64,000 bases of DNA from Onchocerca volvulus (Eukaryota; Nematoda; Chromadorea; Rhabditida; Onchocercidae): positions 2,956,976 to 3,020,975 of the forward strand of contig HG738139.1 of the NCBI GenBank assembly GCA_000499405.2, read 5' to 3'. Under the pieces are notes generated by a model. The model did no database searches. It had not been told where the DNA came from and saw nothing but the letters and a program-made list of their open reading frames with translations. The first letter of the stretch is position 1. The number at the start of each line of letters is the position of its first letter. A program made the position numbers and the translations under genes. Below are positions 45,253-58,000 of the stretch, piece by piece.

Positions 45253-47794
45253 TTATCCTTAAATATTTTAAACCATATTGACAATTCCTGTAATGATGAT
45301 ATTATTCTACTTCCAGATTTAAAGAATTATTAACTTAACTAAATTTAAAAAATTAACTAAATTTACAAATCATACTTCAATTCGCTTAAGGTAACAAAGT
45401 TAAAGCTTAGAAGTAATAACTTTAATATTTGCCATTATTTGAAAATTTTTGTAGTTCATTTATTACTCCTTTGAGTGTCATAAATAATCTTACTATTTTG
45501 ATGATGCAAAAATTATGACAATAGAAAATTTTTAGTTACTCTCGAGAAAACTATTATTGTTGTAATGGGAAATTTGGGGGAAAAGGGAAAAAGGAAAAAA
45601 AAAACAGAGACCACCCGAATTGTAGCTAATTAAGACCACCCAAATAGTAACAAATAATTTGGCCAGAAGATGGAGAAGAAGAAGGCATATGGTTATGATC
45701 GTTCATCGTAATTCGTAATTTTCTTTGCTTTCCTTGAAAAATATAAGTCTATTCCTTTTCTTCCGTTGTTGATTTCATTTTTTTGGCCCATTGTTCATAT
45801 AAAATAACCAAATGTTGTTATGCCTTACAACTTATTTCTCAATCTTTTTTTTCCTTTCTTTTTTTTTCAGCCTTTTCTCCTCTTTTTTTTTCCTAAATTT
45901 TCCCTATTTTATTAAAAAAATTTTTTCTAGTTTGCTATATTGAATTTTCAAGGGAATTAAAAAGTTACATTCGGCTTTCTAAATACCTATGCTTTGATTG
46001 TGGTTTGTTAAAAATCTCTTATTCCTAATTTAGAAAACTTTTTAAAGTTTGTTCAGGGAAAAAAAAGATCCATAAAATATTCATTTTCTATTCTTTTATT
46101 AGTTTATTGATGATTGTAAGGAAAAATAATTTTCATGAATGATTTTTTTTTTTTTTAAATCTTAAATGAATATTTGTAAATATTTTCTTATACATCCTCA
46201 TAATGAATAATTTTATTTCGAGTAAATTTATTAAGTAAAGGTTATTTTATTGTTTAAATACTTGATATTTAAATGAAATAATCGAATTTCTAGAATATTT
46301 CTTTTCCTTTATTTATTTTAATTGATCAATTTAAAGTTTGAAAAATTCAAATATTACATATTACATGGATCAAATAATTGATTTAATGACTACTATCAAT
46401 ATCAAAAATCCATAGTCCAATTGAATATCTATGAATTTTCCTATATTAAGTATTTGATCAAAAAAATATTAGACATTTGACTCAATGATTGAACATGGAA
46501 ATAGCGCATTTTACTATAATGAATTATAACTTATGCAGTACCTTATTTCGAACTCTAATTACGATATAGTATAATACAATTCATTTCTGTTCACAACATT
46601 ATATAAAAATACTTTTATCTAAGGTTTTTTTCTTTTTTCTGCATACAGAGATTGTTTCTTGAAAGTATCGCTTAGTCATGTGAATCTGGAGAAATCGATT
46701 TTATTACAGTACTCATAAAACTTCTATCTGAGGATTAAAGTCATTTAAATAATCAATAATTTCATTGATGTCTATCATATGTCGATAGTAGAGACGAGAG
46801 TAAAGAGTATTACGCGATATGCCATAAATTAGCAATTTTTGAAGATTTTTTTGAATTTTTTACTTCGTAAAGGAAAAATTTTTAAATCTTCCAAAAAAAA
46901 TGATTTCCAAAATTTCAAAATTTTCTTTGCATATTATTTTAAAAAATTGAAATATACAGAAGAAATGGATGATGATGATCTAATAAATATATTAATCTAT
47001 CTATCGGGTAAAGAATGAAAAACGAGAAAAATATTCTGAGATTGAGATGGATAAATTGAGGAAAATAGGCATGAAAAGAAAGAAGGATGAAAAAGAAAGA
47101 AATGAGGGAATTATGATGAAAAGGAGAAATAGATGAAACAGTAAAAAGTACGAGAAAACCGATGAGATAATGGGATTCAATCCTGTTTCTATCAGTAATT
47201 TTTGAATTACATTTTCTTCCTTTGTATCTATGCATGCACAGAAAAAATAATCCAATTCCTCATGAAAATTTCTTTTAAGAATAAATTTAAAAAAAAAAAA
47301 AAAAGAAAAAGAGGAAAAAGAGAAAGAAAAAAATGTGTAGCAAAGAGACAAGAAAAAAGAAATGAAAAAAAAAATCTATTAATTTCTAATAGCCAAAAAA
47401 TTGCTAAGCAAAAAGATGAAAAACATAAGAAAGAAAAAACGAAGAAATTTGTTCCGCTTTTTTTCTTTTTTTTTGAGAAAATATTTGGTGGTAAAATAAA
47501 AAAAAAAAAAAAAAAAGTGAAATTTTTGTTTGTTTTCTCGTTTTTTTTTCATTTTTGCTCTTTTATAAGAAAGAAAAGAGACAAATTAAGATTGATTTGA
47601 ATTTTTTTTCTTTTGGAATGATTGGTTTTTTTGTCATTTTTTCTCTCCTTTTTTTTTTCTCTCTAAAATATATATATGAATAAGAAAAATAAAAGAAAAA
47701 AGAAATGAAATGATTTTTTGAAGATTAAATGAAGAGAAGTATCGTATGATATATGACTTAAAAAAAAAGCAGTTGGCAAATACTTAAATAAATA

Positions 47795-47924
47795 AAGGTA
47801 AATTGGGTAAATTCAAGATAAATCAAGATAAATTGGACAAATTCGAGGTAAATCAAGGTAAATTGGGTAAGTTCAAGATAAATCAGGATAAATTAGGTAA
47901 ATTTAAGGTAAATCAAGATAAGTT
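47795..47924. repeat. 30-bp minisatellite, about 4.3 copies
   Basis: Copies start at 47795, 47825, 47855 and 47885, with a partial fifth at 47915. Each 30-bp unit is itself three related 10-mers of the type AAGRTAAATT. Copies differ at several positions, unlike the near-perfect short duplications elsewhere. Confidence 0.88.
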
Positions 47925-50900
47925 ACTGCAAGTAAGCTTCAGACACTTACTTCTCTTTAAATTGATCAAAAACTAAAGAAATGAAAGAAAAAGGAATGAA
48001 AACGCATCGCTTGCTTACCGTATCCTAACAAACTCACTAAATGGCTGATTCACTTTTTGACTGACTAACTGACTGATTTGACTCTATTTTTCAATAATTC
48101 TCTTCACCACACCCTCTTTCTTTTTCCATCTCTCTACAAGAGATGAATCAATTTTTCAATTTTTTGCTCCATCCAGTTTGAAAAAGTCCTTTTCATCGAG
48201 CAAGTATATACACACAAACACACACACACACACATGCATACACTTGAAATGATTATTCAAATCTGCACGTATGTGTATCCATCTTTTACGTGCAGATTTG
48301 AAGAACCATTCCAAGGGATTCAAGGGATTGACCAATTTTTTGCATAAATATTGTTTAGCAACAGAATCCATTTATTTGGCCAATAATCAACGATGATTTT
48401 TTTCTTACTGTTTATAAGCTGAAGAATGTTGATCTTTCAACCAATGATTGTTCGAGGATTATTTCATACTTTGCTCAAATCATTTACGGTATTTTGAAAA
48501 CAAACACTGTGTACCGTTCGATGCTGCAAAATAATCATATCATAAATGATAATGTTTGTCATTTCTTGAATTTGATAATAATTTCGATTGTTTGAAATCA
48601 TGGTACTTTGAAAAGAGATATTTTACTTTAGATTACGATACTGTAAAATATTAGTATCCTAATTGATAACTATTCCATTTTTCATATTTAAAATAAGTTT
48701 TTATTATTCAAAGCGATTTAATAATCTATGATTTATACTTATATCTTCGTATAAATCAGAGAATTAGTCTATTTTACAGACACCAATAATTAGTAGGTTA
48801 TAAGTGAAACTTATTTAAATGTCAGCCTTTCAGTGCTTATCTATGCTTCAAGATCATTATATATTGAATTTGGAATAAGATGCCGAAATACGGTAATTTG
48901 ATTTTCAGCAACTTAATGATGCTCATCATACAGCAATACAAATATGTCAGCAATACCGATCGTGTAAAATTTTGAGGAATAACGACGAATACAACAGAAA
49001 AATAAGGCAAGAAGTATGATATTTCAATAAAATCTAGTAATTATTTAAAAAAAAAAAAACGATTGATCATGTTTACAGTACTTATTGTCATGATTGGGTA
49101 TTATAAATGCGATTAATTGTCAGCAAAAGTCTTATTGATGATGCAGAAAGATCCTTGAAGGAGTTTATTATTATCTGTTTTAATTCGAATTATCCAAAAA
49201 CTTTCAATATAAATTGCCTAATTATGACAGTAGGTGAAATTTGCATCAAAAGACTGCATCAAAAGATTGAAATTTAAATAAATTTTTTAGATTTTCCAGT
49301 TTCCTACTGTATGCACGGATAATTCGCAAAGTGATAAGTACAGCAAAATATGGAAAAAAAAAATGATTGGTACAGAATTCATTGAAATTAAAATACAGTT
49401 GTTGAAATGTGATAGGTTCTTTTTGAAATTCATTGTTCAGCAAATTAAATTATAAATTTTGATCACTAAAATAATGATCATTCAAAAACTTCTACAGCGC
49501 TATTTTGTAATAAGTAATTGCATGAAATATATAGATATAGATATGCAAATTAAATTTAGTTTTGATTTAGGTAGAAATCCAAATTATATTTCCATATGTC
49601 TTAATCAATTTTGTAATTCCATTCTTGTTCGAGGATGTGATCCTATGTTAAATTAAATGGAATAAAAAAAGAAAGATTGGATAATATTTCGAATTCTTTT
49701 AATCTACAAAATTTTTTTCCGCGAATTTCTCGGATCATTTCCTAAAAGTTGAGCGATTGAATATAACAGATTATTGGATTCATTAGAATTTCTTCAGGGA
49801 TTCACTTCTTTGGTTTCTGTCATCCAAAAAACTTCATTCAAAAGATGAGCGATTCTAAGTGATGAAAATCAAAAACCGGAAAACAAACCACTTGATCAAT
49901 GAAACATCGTTTTGTTATTTTCTTCGAAATACTGTAACTCTTTTATTGTTAACTTATCAACCTTAGCTGAAGGTTCATCACTGAGACTATCAAATTTTCT
50001 CGACTTCCGATTTAATAGAATTGACCTGATCAAGACTTAGCTATGAAGCTAGCATTACTATCCTAAATTATTCCAAGTTTACTTCAAACTTTTATGATTA
50101 ATTAAAGAACAGTTGATTGAGTGAAATTTCTAAATAAGATAAGAGATGATAATAGAAAGTCAAGCATCATCACCGGATATTTTAAGCTTTTATTCAGAAA
50201 AGAAACTCAGTGGAATTGGACGAATTAATGCTCTGATTAAATTTTGAGAGTTTAATAACTTAATTACTTCTTTCCTTCCATTCTTTCTATGTATTAAAAT
50301 TAGTAAAATCTCAAACCTAATTTTCTTTGCAGGATTCAAAGTGATCTATAATTTCAAGCCTCACCTATTTAAGAACAAAAAGTGGAAGATTATGAAAATC
50401 TATGGAGGAAAGCGATAAAAAACTTTTTAGCAAGGTTAGTCGCTTTTTCAAGTTCCAATCATTTTTTGATTTATCGAATTATTGGCTCATTTTTTTTGAA
50501 ATTACAAAATAAATTTTGCGAATTTTTTTTTGGAAATGTTTTAATGCTTTAATAAAATTTGAGAAATAAAGATCATCAACTGTGATTGTAAATATTTCTC
50601 ACATAAATGAGCTTTTATTTTGTTAAAAATTATAAAAAAATTTCCAAAATTAGATCGATATCGGTTTGAGTAAAAGTAATTTTGACTACTCTGACTTGTT
50701 TTGCATATTGTTGCAAAATTGTTCTTAATTGCTTAGATTGATTGCATAAAAACCATTGTTTATAAAAGTTTTAAAACAACTGATCGAAGAAAAAAAAGTG
50801 TCAAAAAAAATGACATATGCTATCGTTTTCAAGTAATGAATAGTTAAATTTTATTTTTCAAATAAAAATTAGAAAAATTTTCTTTCAAATTTAATAGACG

Positions 50901-52094
50901 AAAAATTCTTTACCCTTTAACGTATTCATGATTTTAATTCAAATATAAATTAAATTCTTTTCTAGGTGTGAAATTATTTTAATTTTTTCTACCAATAAAT
51001 ATATTTTTACCAGTAACTACATTTAGGAACTTGTTCAAATTTGATAAAAATGAATAAATTACACAGAAAAAAAAAATGCAAGCATGAGAAACTTAAATGA
51101 TATGTTGTAATTTATCTTTTTCTAACTTAATTCTTTCGGTAAAAATTATACAAAAAAACCATTCTAGTCCTTTAATGATTTTAGTTGTAAAGTATTAATT
51201 TCAGTATTATTTGTACCTGAAATATCAAAAATTCGACCAAATATTTTCATTGATTCGCTTAAATCTTCAATTCTGTGTACAATAAGAAATATAAAAAAAG
51301 TTTTTTTTTTTGAGAAATTAAATTTTTAAGTATTGAATTCCAAATTGTCCTGTTACTTCTATAACTGATAACACTGAAAATGCTAATATTTAAAGCTAAC
51401 AATCGCTTATCTCGAAACTTCTTATCGATAAAATGATAATAAGATAGCAATAGTATTATTAATTAGATATGGGTCATGTAGAAAATTCGATAAAAAGTTA
51501 ATAACACTAGTCAGTATATCTTATTTTTATCAATATCTTTTTTGAACTGATCGAACTTTCCGATGGTACTTGATGTGATTATGCAAATAGTCTTATAATA
51601 ATGAACAAAACTATCGAATCATTCTAATTGATTTTCCATCGATATTTTCTCGACCTGATTAAACTTTTCGGCAGTTCTTGACATGATTATGCCAAAAACA
51701 AGTAATAATGATAGAAAACATGAATGGAAAATGAGTAAAGTTAAGTTTCACTCCTAAATAATGGAAGCATAAATTCTTTCCGCAAATCGAATCAATCTAT
51801 GCTTTCTTAATTTACATCCAATAAATGGCCTGAAATATTTAATAACTTTGATTATAAATAATTTTGAAAAATTTATAATGTTTTAGTATAAAAAGTAGAA
51901 TTTGTGAGGGAATTATTCAAGAAAGAAGCCATAAAATTCGATTTTGGATAAATTTCTAATTTTGGACAAATTATATGGCTGTAAGGGGACACATGGCAAA
52001 CATTCATTTGAATAACAAAGATTTTAGGATCGTTGAAGGGTGGTGGTAAATGGTAACGAAAGATTTCCGGTTGCGATTTTACCAGGACAGTTGG
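47925..52094. other. Intergenic, AT-rich
   Basis: No supported gene. A CA/TG run lies at about 48211-48235. An open frame at 51873-52124 (minus, 83 codons, starting MHASQDKFIKP) begins inside the inverted repeat and has no other support. Confidence 0.45.
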
Positions 52095-52177
52095 TTTGAT
52101 AAATTTGTCTTGCGATGCATGCAATTGTCACGCAACGAATGCATGCATGCATCGTCACAAATCACAAATTTATCAAA
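52095..52177. repeat. Inverted repeat with nested ATGCATGC palindromes
   Basis: Arms TTTGATAAATTTGT (52095-52108) and ACAAATTTATCAAA (52164-52177) are perfect complements of 14 bp. Inside them, GCGATGCATGC (52112-52122) pairs with GCATGCATCG near 52145-52154. The whole could fold into a long hairpin of about 83 nt. Confidence 0.8.
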
Positions 52178-52464
52178 TCATTGCTTTTGCAGGGATTTGA
52201 AGTCAAGAAACAAATAAGATAAATATACGATATTTAGGAATTGAGAAAAAAGGGGTAAGAAGGAATAATAATTAAAACTTCAAATTTTTAATTAAAGAAG
52301 TCTTCAAATATATTATGATAGAATAAGAGAAAATCCTGCAATTCTTAATTATTCTATTTATAGATATATTTCCTTAATACCTGAAATTATTTATAGGTTA
52401 CTCATGGATGCCATAAATTAATTAATGCAGTAAAATACAATTTTGAATATTTTGTACATCGCAG

Positions 52465-52497
52465 GAGAACGTTAAAATATGAAGATCCATCGAGCAG
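52465..52497 (+). other. Possible small exon
   Basis: Acceptor TACATCGCAG, then an open frame RTLKYEDPSSR, then donor CGAGCAG/GTATAC. The flanks fit a 33-nt internal exon but no partner is known. Confidence 0.2.
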
Positions 52498-52868
52498 GTA
52501 TACTGATTATTTGATGAAACTTTTGCAACCTATTCATTCATCACTTTCTATTTACTTGCATAAAATGTAAGAATCCAAAAAAAAAAAAAAAGATAAATCT
52601 AAAATAAATATAAAATTATAATCTGAAATGTTATTTATCCTAAAAAACACTAGAATAATAACATTTAAGGTTCGTTTTTTGTACTTTTTCTTTTAACTAT
52701 TAGATAATTTGAAAACTGCAAAAAAAAAAAAAAAAAGAAAAATCTATTAAATAATTTCGTTTCTTTCTTTTGCCATTTTCAATTTATTTTTAGCAACAAA
52801 TAAATAAAATAGAATTTACCGTTCCTTAAAAAACATTGATTATAAAAAATGAAAAAATAATAATAACA

Positions 52869-53429
52869 ATGAATCCATGCAAGATAAATATCGATGCATG
52901 TTTGGATGAAAATGGCCTCATTTTTAAAGGCCTAAAGGCAAAAATCAAGGAAGGAACAATATTTGTAATTGATTGTTTTCATCATTATTGTCGGCAAACA
53001 TCAAAGAGATTCGAGGAGGCAAGACAAAAGTTGACGGAAAAAGAACGAAGGATTCTGTGTAAGTTTTTTTTTACATAAACATCTTTTTTTTTTTTCGTTG
53101 GAATGATATGCTGAAACATCCAATGCTTAAAATGATAATAGAAATTTCTTTATTTTTACTAATTTAATCAAAAAAATAATTAAATAATGAATAAATTATA
53201 AATATAAATTTATATCTATTTTCAACTGAATAAGCATAAATTTACATATATATTCAGGTTTGCTATTTTCTGAAGTTTTAAATTTTATTCTTTTTATTAA
53301 AGAAGAAACTTTTCTGTCTTTTTCTTATCTAAATTTTCACAAATTATAGCATTAAATTTGAATTATAAAATTCAATATCTTTCTCTCTCTCTCTCACCCT
53401 TTCTCTCTTTTGTAGATGATGCATATTAG
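52869..53429 (+). CDS. Possible two-exon small gene, 67 codons, unknown
   Basis: Exon 52869-53058 begins MNPCKINIDACLDENGLIFK, includes IKEGTIFVIDCFHHYC, and ends KLTEKERRIL at a perfect donor (CTG T/GTAAGT). The next plausible acceptor, CTCTTTTGTAG at 53415, joins in phase to give YDAY and a TAG stop at 53427-53429. The protein is highly charged with four cysteines, has no signal peptide, and its composition is far from the random Phe/Ile/Lys-rich frames around it. An in-frame TTG upstream does not give a better start. I recognise no family. It could also be a fragment of a longer gene or a chance arrangement. Confidence 0.4.
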
Positions 53430-54893
53430 ATATCCTAGAAATGGAAGTAAAAGTTCAAATATATTAAAAAATTTAGCAAATTTTAAAACTGAATGTATTT
53501 CTTCATTAGTTTAACAAGTTCTAAGTGAAATTGACGATGAATTGTAAATTCTTTTCTATATAAATCATTAAGAAATGATATCAAATTTTAGAAAAAAAAT
53601 TATTATATAATGATTTTAATAAAATCATTAAAATTATATTAAAATATAGTTCTAATATTTAATCTATATTTTAATCGAGTATTAACACATAACTTTAAAA
53701 TAAAACATCTTTTGTTTAAATTCTAATTAAAAATGTAAAGTTTTTTTACATTTTCAAACTGCTTCATACCATTACCAAAAAAAGAAAAAAATGAAGTATT
53801 GGATAACATAAGTTGAATGCAAAGTACATATAACACAAATAATGTAAATTTAAATTTTCTAGAGATTTGTTTGTAAGAAAAAGCTCATTGGTTAATTAAA
53901 AGCATCATGAAGTTTTTAGTTTAACTAATTAATTAGCATGAAATAATAAGCAATTGTTTGTCAGAATATGTTATAGCTACAAGTACATAAATCAATTTTA
54001 ATATAATCATATACTTTTATTGATTAATATAAATATAAAACCAAAAGTTAAGTTAGTTGATAACGTCTGGAAATAGATTCCATCAATTCTTCGTACTAGA
54101 AGTAATAACCTTTTATACCACTTGTATATTTGAATGATTCTTGATTGCTTTCAAAATTTTCAAGTTGAAAATTGAATATAGGCGATACGTATAATTTGTT
54201 CACTTCTCCATAATACAAAATAATTCGTAGGATTTTTCAAAGATAATTAAAACAAATTTTGAAGTTTAAAAATATAAAATTTTGATGAAAAATAAAAAAC
54301 GAAAAAAAAAATGCAAATTATCGAAAAAGAAAATTTAACTATTGATCTGATGAATATAAATGAAATAAGTCACTTTAAAAATTACTATTTTTTCTATTTT
54401 GAAAAGATAAAACATTGGAAAATTGAAAAGTTCAAACATTTTATAAATGAATAAATAAAGCATTGAAATAAAAAAAAAAGAAATAAAATTCTTTTACTGG
54501 TCATAAATAAAATATTATTTACTAATATTTAATTAATAATATTTATTTCTTACTGAAATAAATCAAAAATTTTTTGTTTGAAATTTGTAAATTTAGAAAA
54601 ATCTTAAACATTTTTAAATTTCTGAAATTAATAAAACAATACTATCCTCAACTCTATAATTATTAATTTTTTAAAGTATACATTTTTTGAATTTTTTTAT
54701 TTCTTAAATTATTTTACATAATTCTATTCTATTCTTTTCAATCTTTTTTCCTCGCTCTCTCTCTTTCTCCCTCATTCTCATCGCCGGCTTATTCCAATTT
54801 TAACTTATGCACTAATTAGTCGAATAATTAGTCGAAATTAATTTTTCCAAAGGACAAAAAAAAAAACTTGCAAACAAAATCCATCGAACATGC
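53430..54893. other. Intergenic, AT-rich
   Basis: Nothing recognised on either strand. Confidence 0.5.
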
Positions 54894-55075
54894 TTTCGTA
54901 AAGATTATATACGGAGAGGTGTCATCGTTTTGCCGTAACTCTCACGCCTAAAACCACTCATTCCGTTTTTTCTTTTTTTTTTTTTATTTTTTTTTGCGGT
55001 TTTCTTTTTGCAAAAAACCGCAGCGGTTGGCGGCATGATGAAAAGGAATTATAATGAAAGGTGGTGGTTAGATGA
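54894..55075. other. GC-richer island with a hairpin
   Basis: Around 54894-54966 composition rises. TGCGGTTTT (54994-55002) and AAAACCGCA (55013-55021) are perfect complements around a 10-nt loop, set beside a long T run. A short minus-strand frame (MSGFRRESYGKTMTPLRI) is open. It may be regulatory; no function can be assigned. Confidence 0.35.
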
Positions 55076-58000
55076 AAGGGAAAATTTTGAAAATTTTTCA
55101 AGAAACAAACGACGATTTTTCGAAGTTAGCACCATTTTGTCATAGATCATTGAAATCTCAGTTGTCAATAAGAATTTATGTAAATAGAATTATGGTGAAC
55201 TGTTAAATTTGAAAAATTGAATTTAATTAGAGATATTTTTGAAATTTTTGGAATGAATTGTTTCAAATATCTTTCTTTTTTTAGTTATACATTTTATAGT
55301 AAAAGTAATAAATATAAGCATGAACAATAAGCATTGAAAAAAAAAAATGATAAAAGATAAAAAAAAAATTCTTTACGATTGGAAAATTTTTGAAAAATTA
55401 GAAAATTTTCACACTTAAGCAATTTGGAATTGTGATGAGATTTTAAAAAAAAAATAAATAAATAAATTTTAGCTAAAATTATCATCAATTATAAATGAAA
55501 CAGTTTTTAAAATTTCGAAATTTTACTTTTTGAAAAAATTCAAAATTTGTTTTCGATTTTTTAAATTTCGTCGCAATTAGTTATTTTTTTAAGCAAAAAA
55601 AGTGAATTAAATTATTTTAAATTTGTTATTTGAATCAAAAAAAAAAAAAAAAAGGAAAAAATTCGCATGCTATATAGACTAGAAGAAAATACTCATGAAA
55701 AATGAAGAAATTATAAAGTTGGTATGAACTTTAAACTTTAAAAAAAAACAATAAATTATGATTAAAATTACTCTAGTAATTCAAGAAACAAAAAAAAAAC
55801 TTTAATCAAATCTTTAATTACTTATAATCATATTGAACAGATTACTATGTTCAAAAAAAAAAAAAAAAGAGTGAAACATATTGGTCATTGGTCATGCTAT
55901 TTTGTTTTTGTAATTTTTTAAGGCTAGAAATAAAACTGATAATGTTCTCAATAACTTAACAAAAAAAAAAAAAGGGAAATCAGTAAAAAATGAAAAATTA
56001 AAAAAAAATGAAGTGTAGTAAAATTTAAATTTAAAATTCAAAAAAAAAGAAGAAAAGAAAAATCATTCCTGTTTCATTTATTTCAATATCACGATATTTT
56101 CTTTTTTCGCTTTTTTTTTTTTCAAAAATTAACTTTTCGGTGAATTTCTTTGAAACTATTATCAAAATCATGCATTTGGTTAAATCTGCTATATATCAGG
56201 TCAATAAATCGAACTCATAAAATTCTCAACGGGTTACTGCCTGCTGTTGCTGCTGCAGTTGCTTGCTAACATGCAGCTGCTATGGATGCCGAAAAAGGTG
56301 TAAAAATTTGAGGAAAAAAAAAAGAGGGAAAATTCATTTTACTATCTGACCTTTTTGACCTTTTTAATAATCTTTTTTATTAGCTAATTAATTTTTTTGG
56401 ATAATAACGAATGCACGCTAACTTATCAAGAATTTAGCAAAAAACGATAGTAATAATAGGTAAAGTAGTATTTTCTTTTTTCAAATACCGATTGTTTTGT
56501 GATTAAAATTATTGCTTCTACAATGTCAAAGAAGAAGAAGAAGAAGAAGAAGAAGTCATAAAAATCGAATGCTACTGAACACTGTTACCAATGACCTTTA
56601 TTTTTACGATCATTATTTAAACGATCGTAAAATTGATTCGAAATTTTTCAAGAAATCCATCTTTTGGGACTTTTAGCTCCAAAAATTTCCATCATTTTTC
56701 ACTAATTTAAACTTTTCATTAAGTTTCGTTTCATAAATTTTCGCAAAATTTTCTAATTTCTACATGATTATTCAATTATCACTTATACATTGGCCGTTCT
56801 TTTGGTTAAAGTACGATCAAAAGATTATTTCCGGTTTTTCGGAATAATCTCTTTTTATCACCTATGATTAGATATCGTTAAGTAATTTTCGCAAGTTAAT
56901 ATCAAACAATGTTAATAGTACAACGTATGTTTTTAATTATAATTTTCAGCTTTAATTTTAATTTCTTTTATTTTCCGATTATATTGAATGAATATTTTAT
57001 TGTCTAAAAAAACTTAAATTTGAAGATTAAAATTAAAGGTGAAAATTAAAATAAAATACATATGTTATATTGTCAACATTTTCTTGATATTAACTTGTGA
57101 AAATTTCGTGAAAATGTAGGTAAAAAGGTTTCAGAAAATCTTTCAATTCTAATTATTGAATCTTTCAGATTTCAGAAACAAATTACAAATTAATTAGTAA
57201 AAATGCTAAAGTTTCAAGTTTAAATACTTCTAGCAATTTCCAAATTAATTTTACATTAACGAAAAAGGTATGACAGCGTATTAATATTTATACTTAGAAG
57301 TATTGTTAGATGAATGATAAATTCAATGATTTTATCTTTAAAATTTTTTACTTTGAAATTTCAGAACAAATTAATAAATTAAATTATCTATTTCAATTAT
57401 CTATTAACAATTAAATTATCGTAACAAATTTATCTATTTCAAGTTTTACATTTTCTTTTTCATTTTTCCTTCATTCTTACTCTTTCCAGTAATAAATAAG
57501 AAATCCTGCATGAATATGTTGAATTATTATTAGCGATGATTTTGATATCTTTTTATAGATCAAAATTTAAAATATATCTCTTTTAAAAAGTTAAAACCAA
57601 AAATACATTGGAAGAAAACAATACTGCAATTCAACGGAATGATATTGTTAATTTTTAAATTGTATTAAAATCTTGAAACTAATGTAACTTAATTACAGAT
57701 AGACAAAACTTAATAGATATAGAAAATATACTTGAAAAACGATAATGCCGAAATTTTGAAAAATCGACATAGTTGATTTTCATGATAAGCAAGAAATGAA
57801 TAATATTGCATATTGAAAAAATTTTGCATAATTAATTTCGTTGATCTCGAGATTATGCGAGAAATATTGTAGTTTTTTGATTTAAAAATCGACAATTGTT
57901 TGATTAGAATTCTATTTGTTGAAACAAAAGACCGATTTTTTTAATAATGATCTGGAAAACATAAAAGTGGATATAAAATATTTTCGAAATTTTGAATTTG

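Larger units (their letters stand above)
43661..47794. other. Intergenic, AT-rich
   Basis: No supported gene. It contains a TTTCA repeat (43688-43716), a CT run (45234-45252) and a purine-rich plus strand at about 46960-47600 that produces overlapping low-complexity open frames on both strands. Confidence 0.5.

Noticed and set aside
46939..47600. Overlapping open frames of 98-132 codons on both strands
   Set aside because: Low-complexity Lys-rich (plus) and Phe/Ser-rich (minus) translations of a purine-biased region; no splice or start support.
51873..52124. 83-codon minus-strand frame starting MHASQDKFIKP
   Set aside because: Its start lies in the ATGCATGC inverted repeat. There is no domain, splice site or neighbour to support it.
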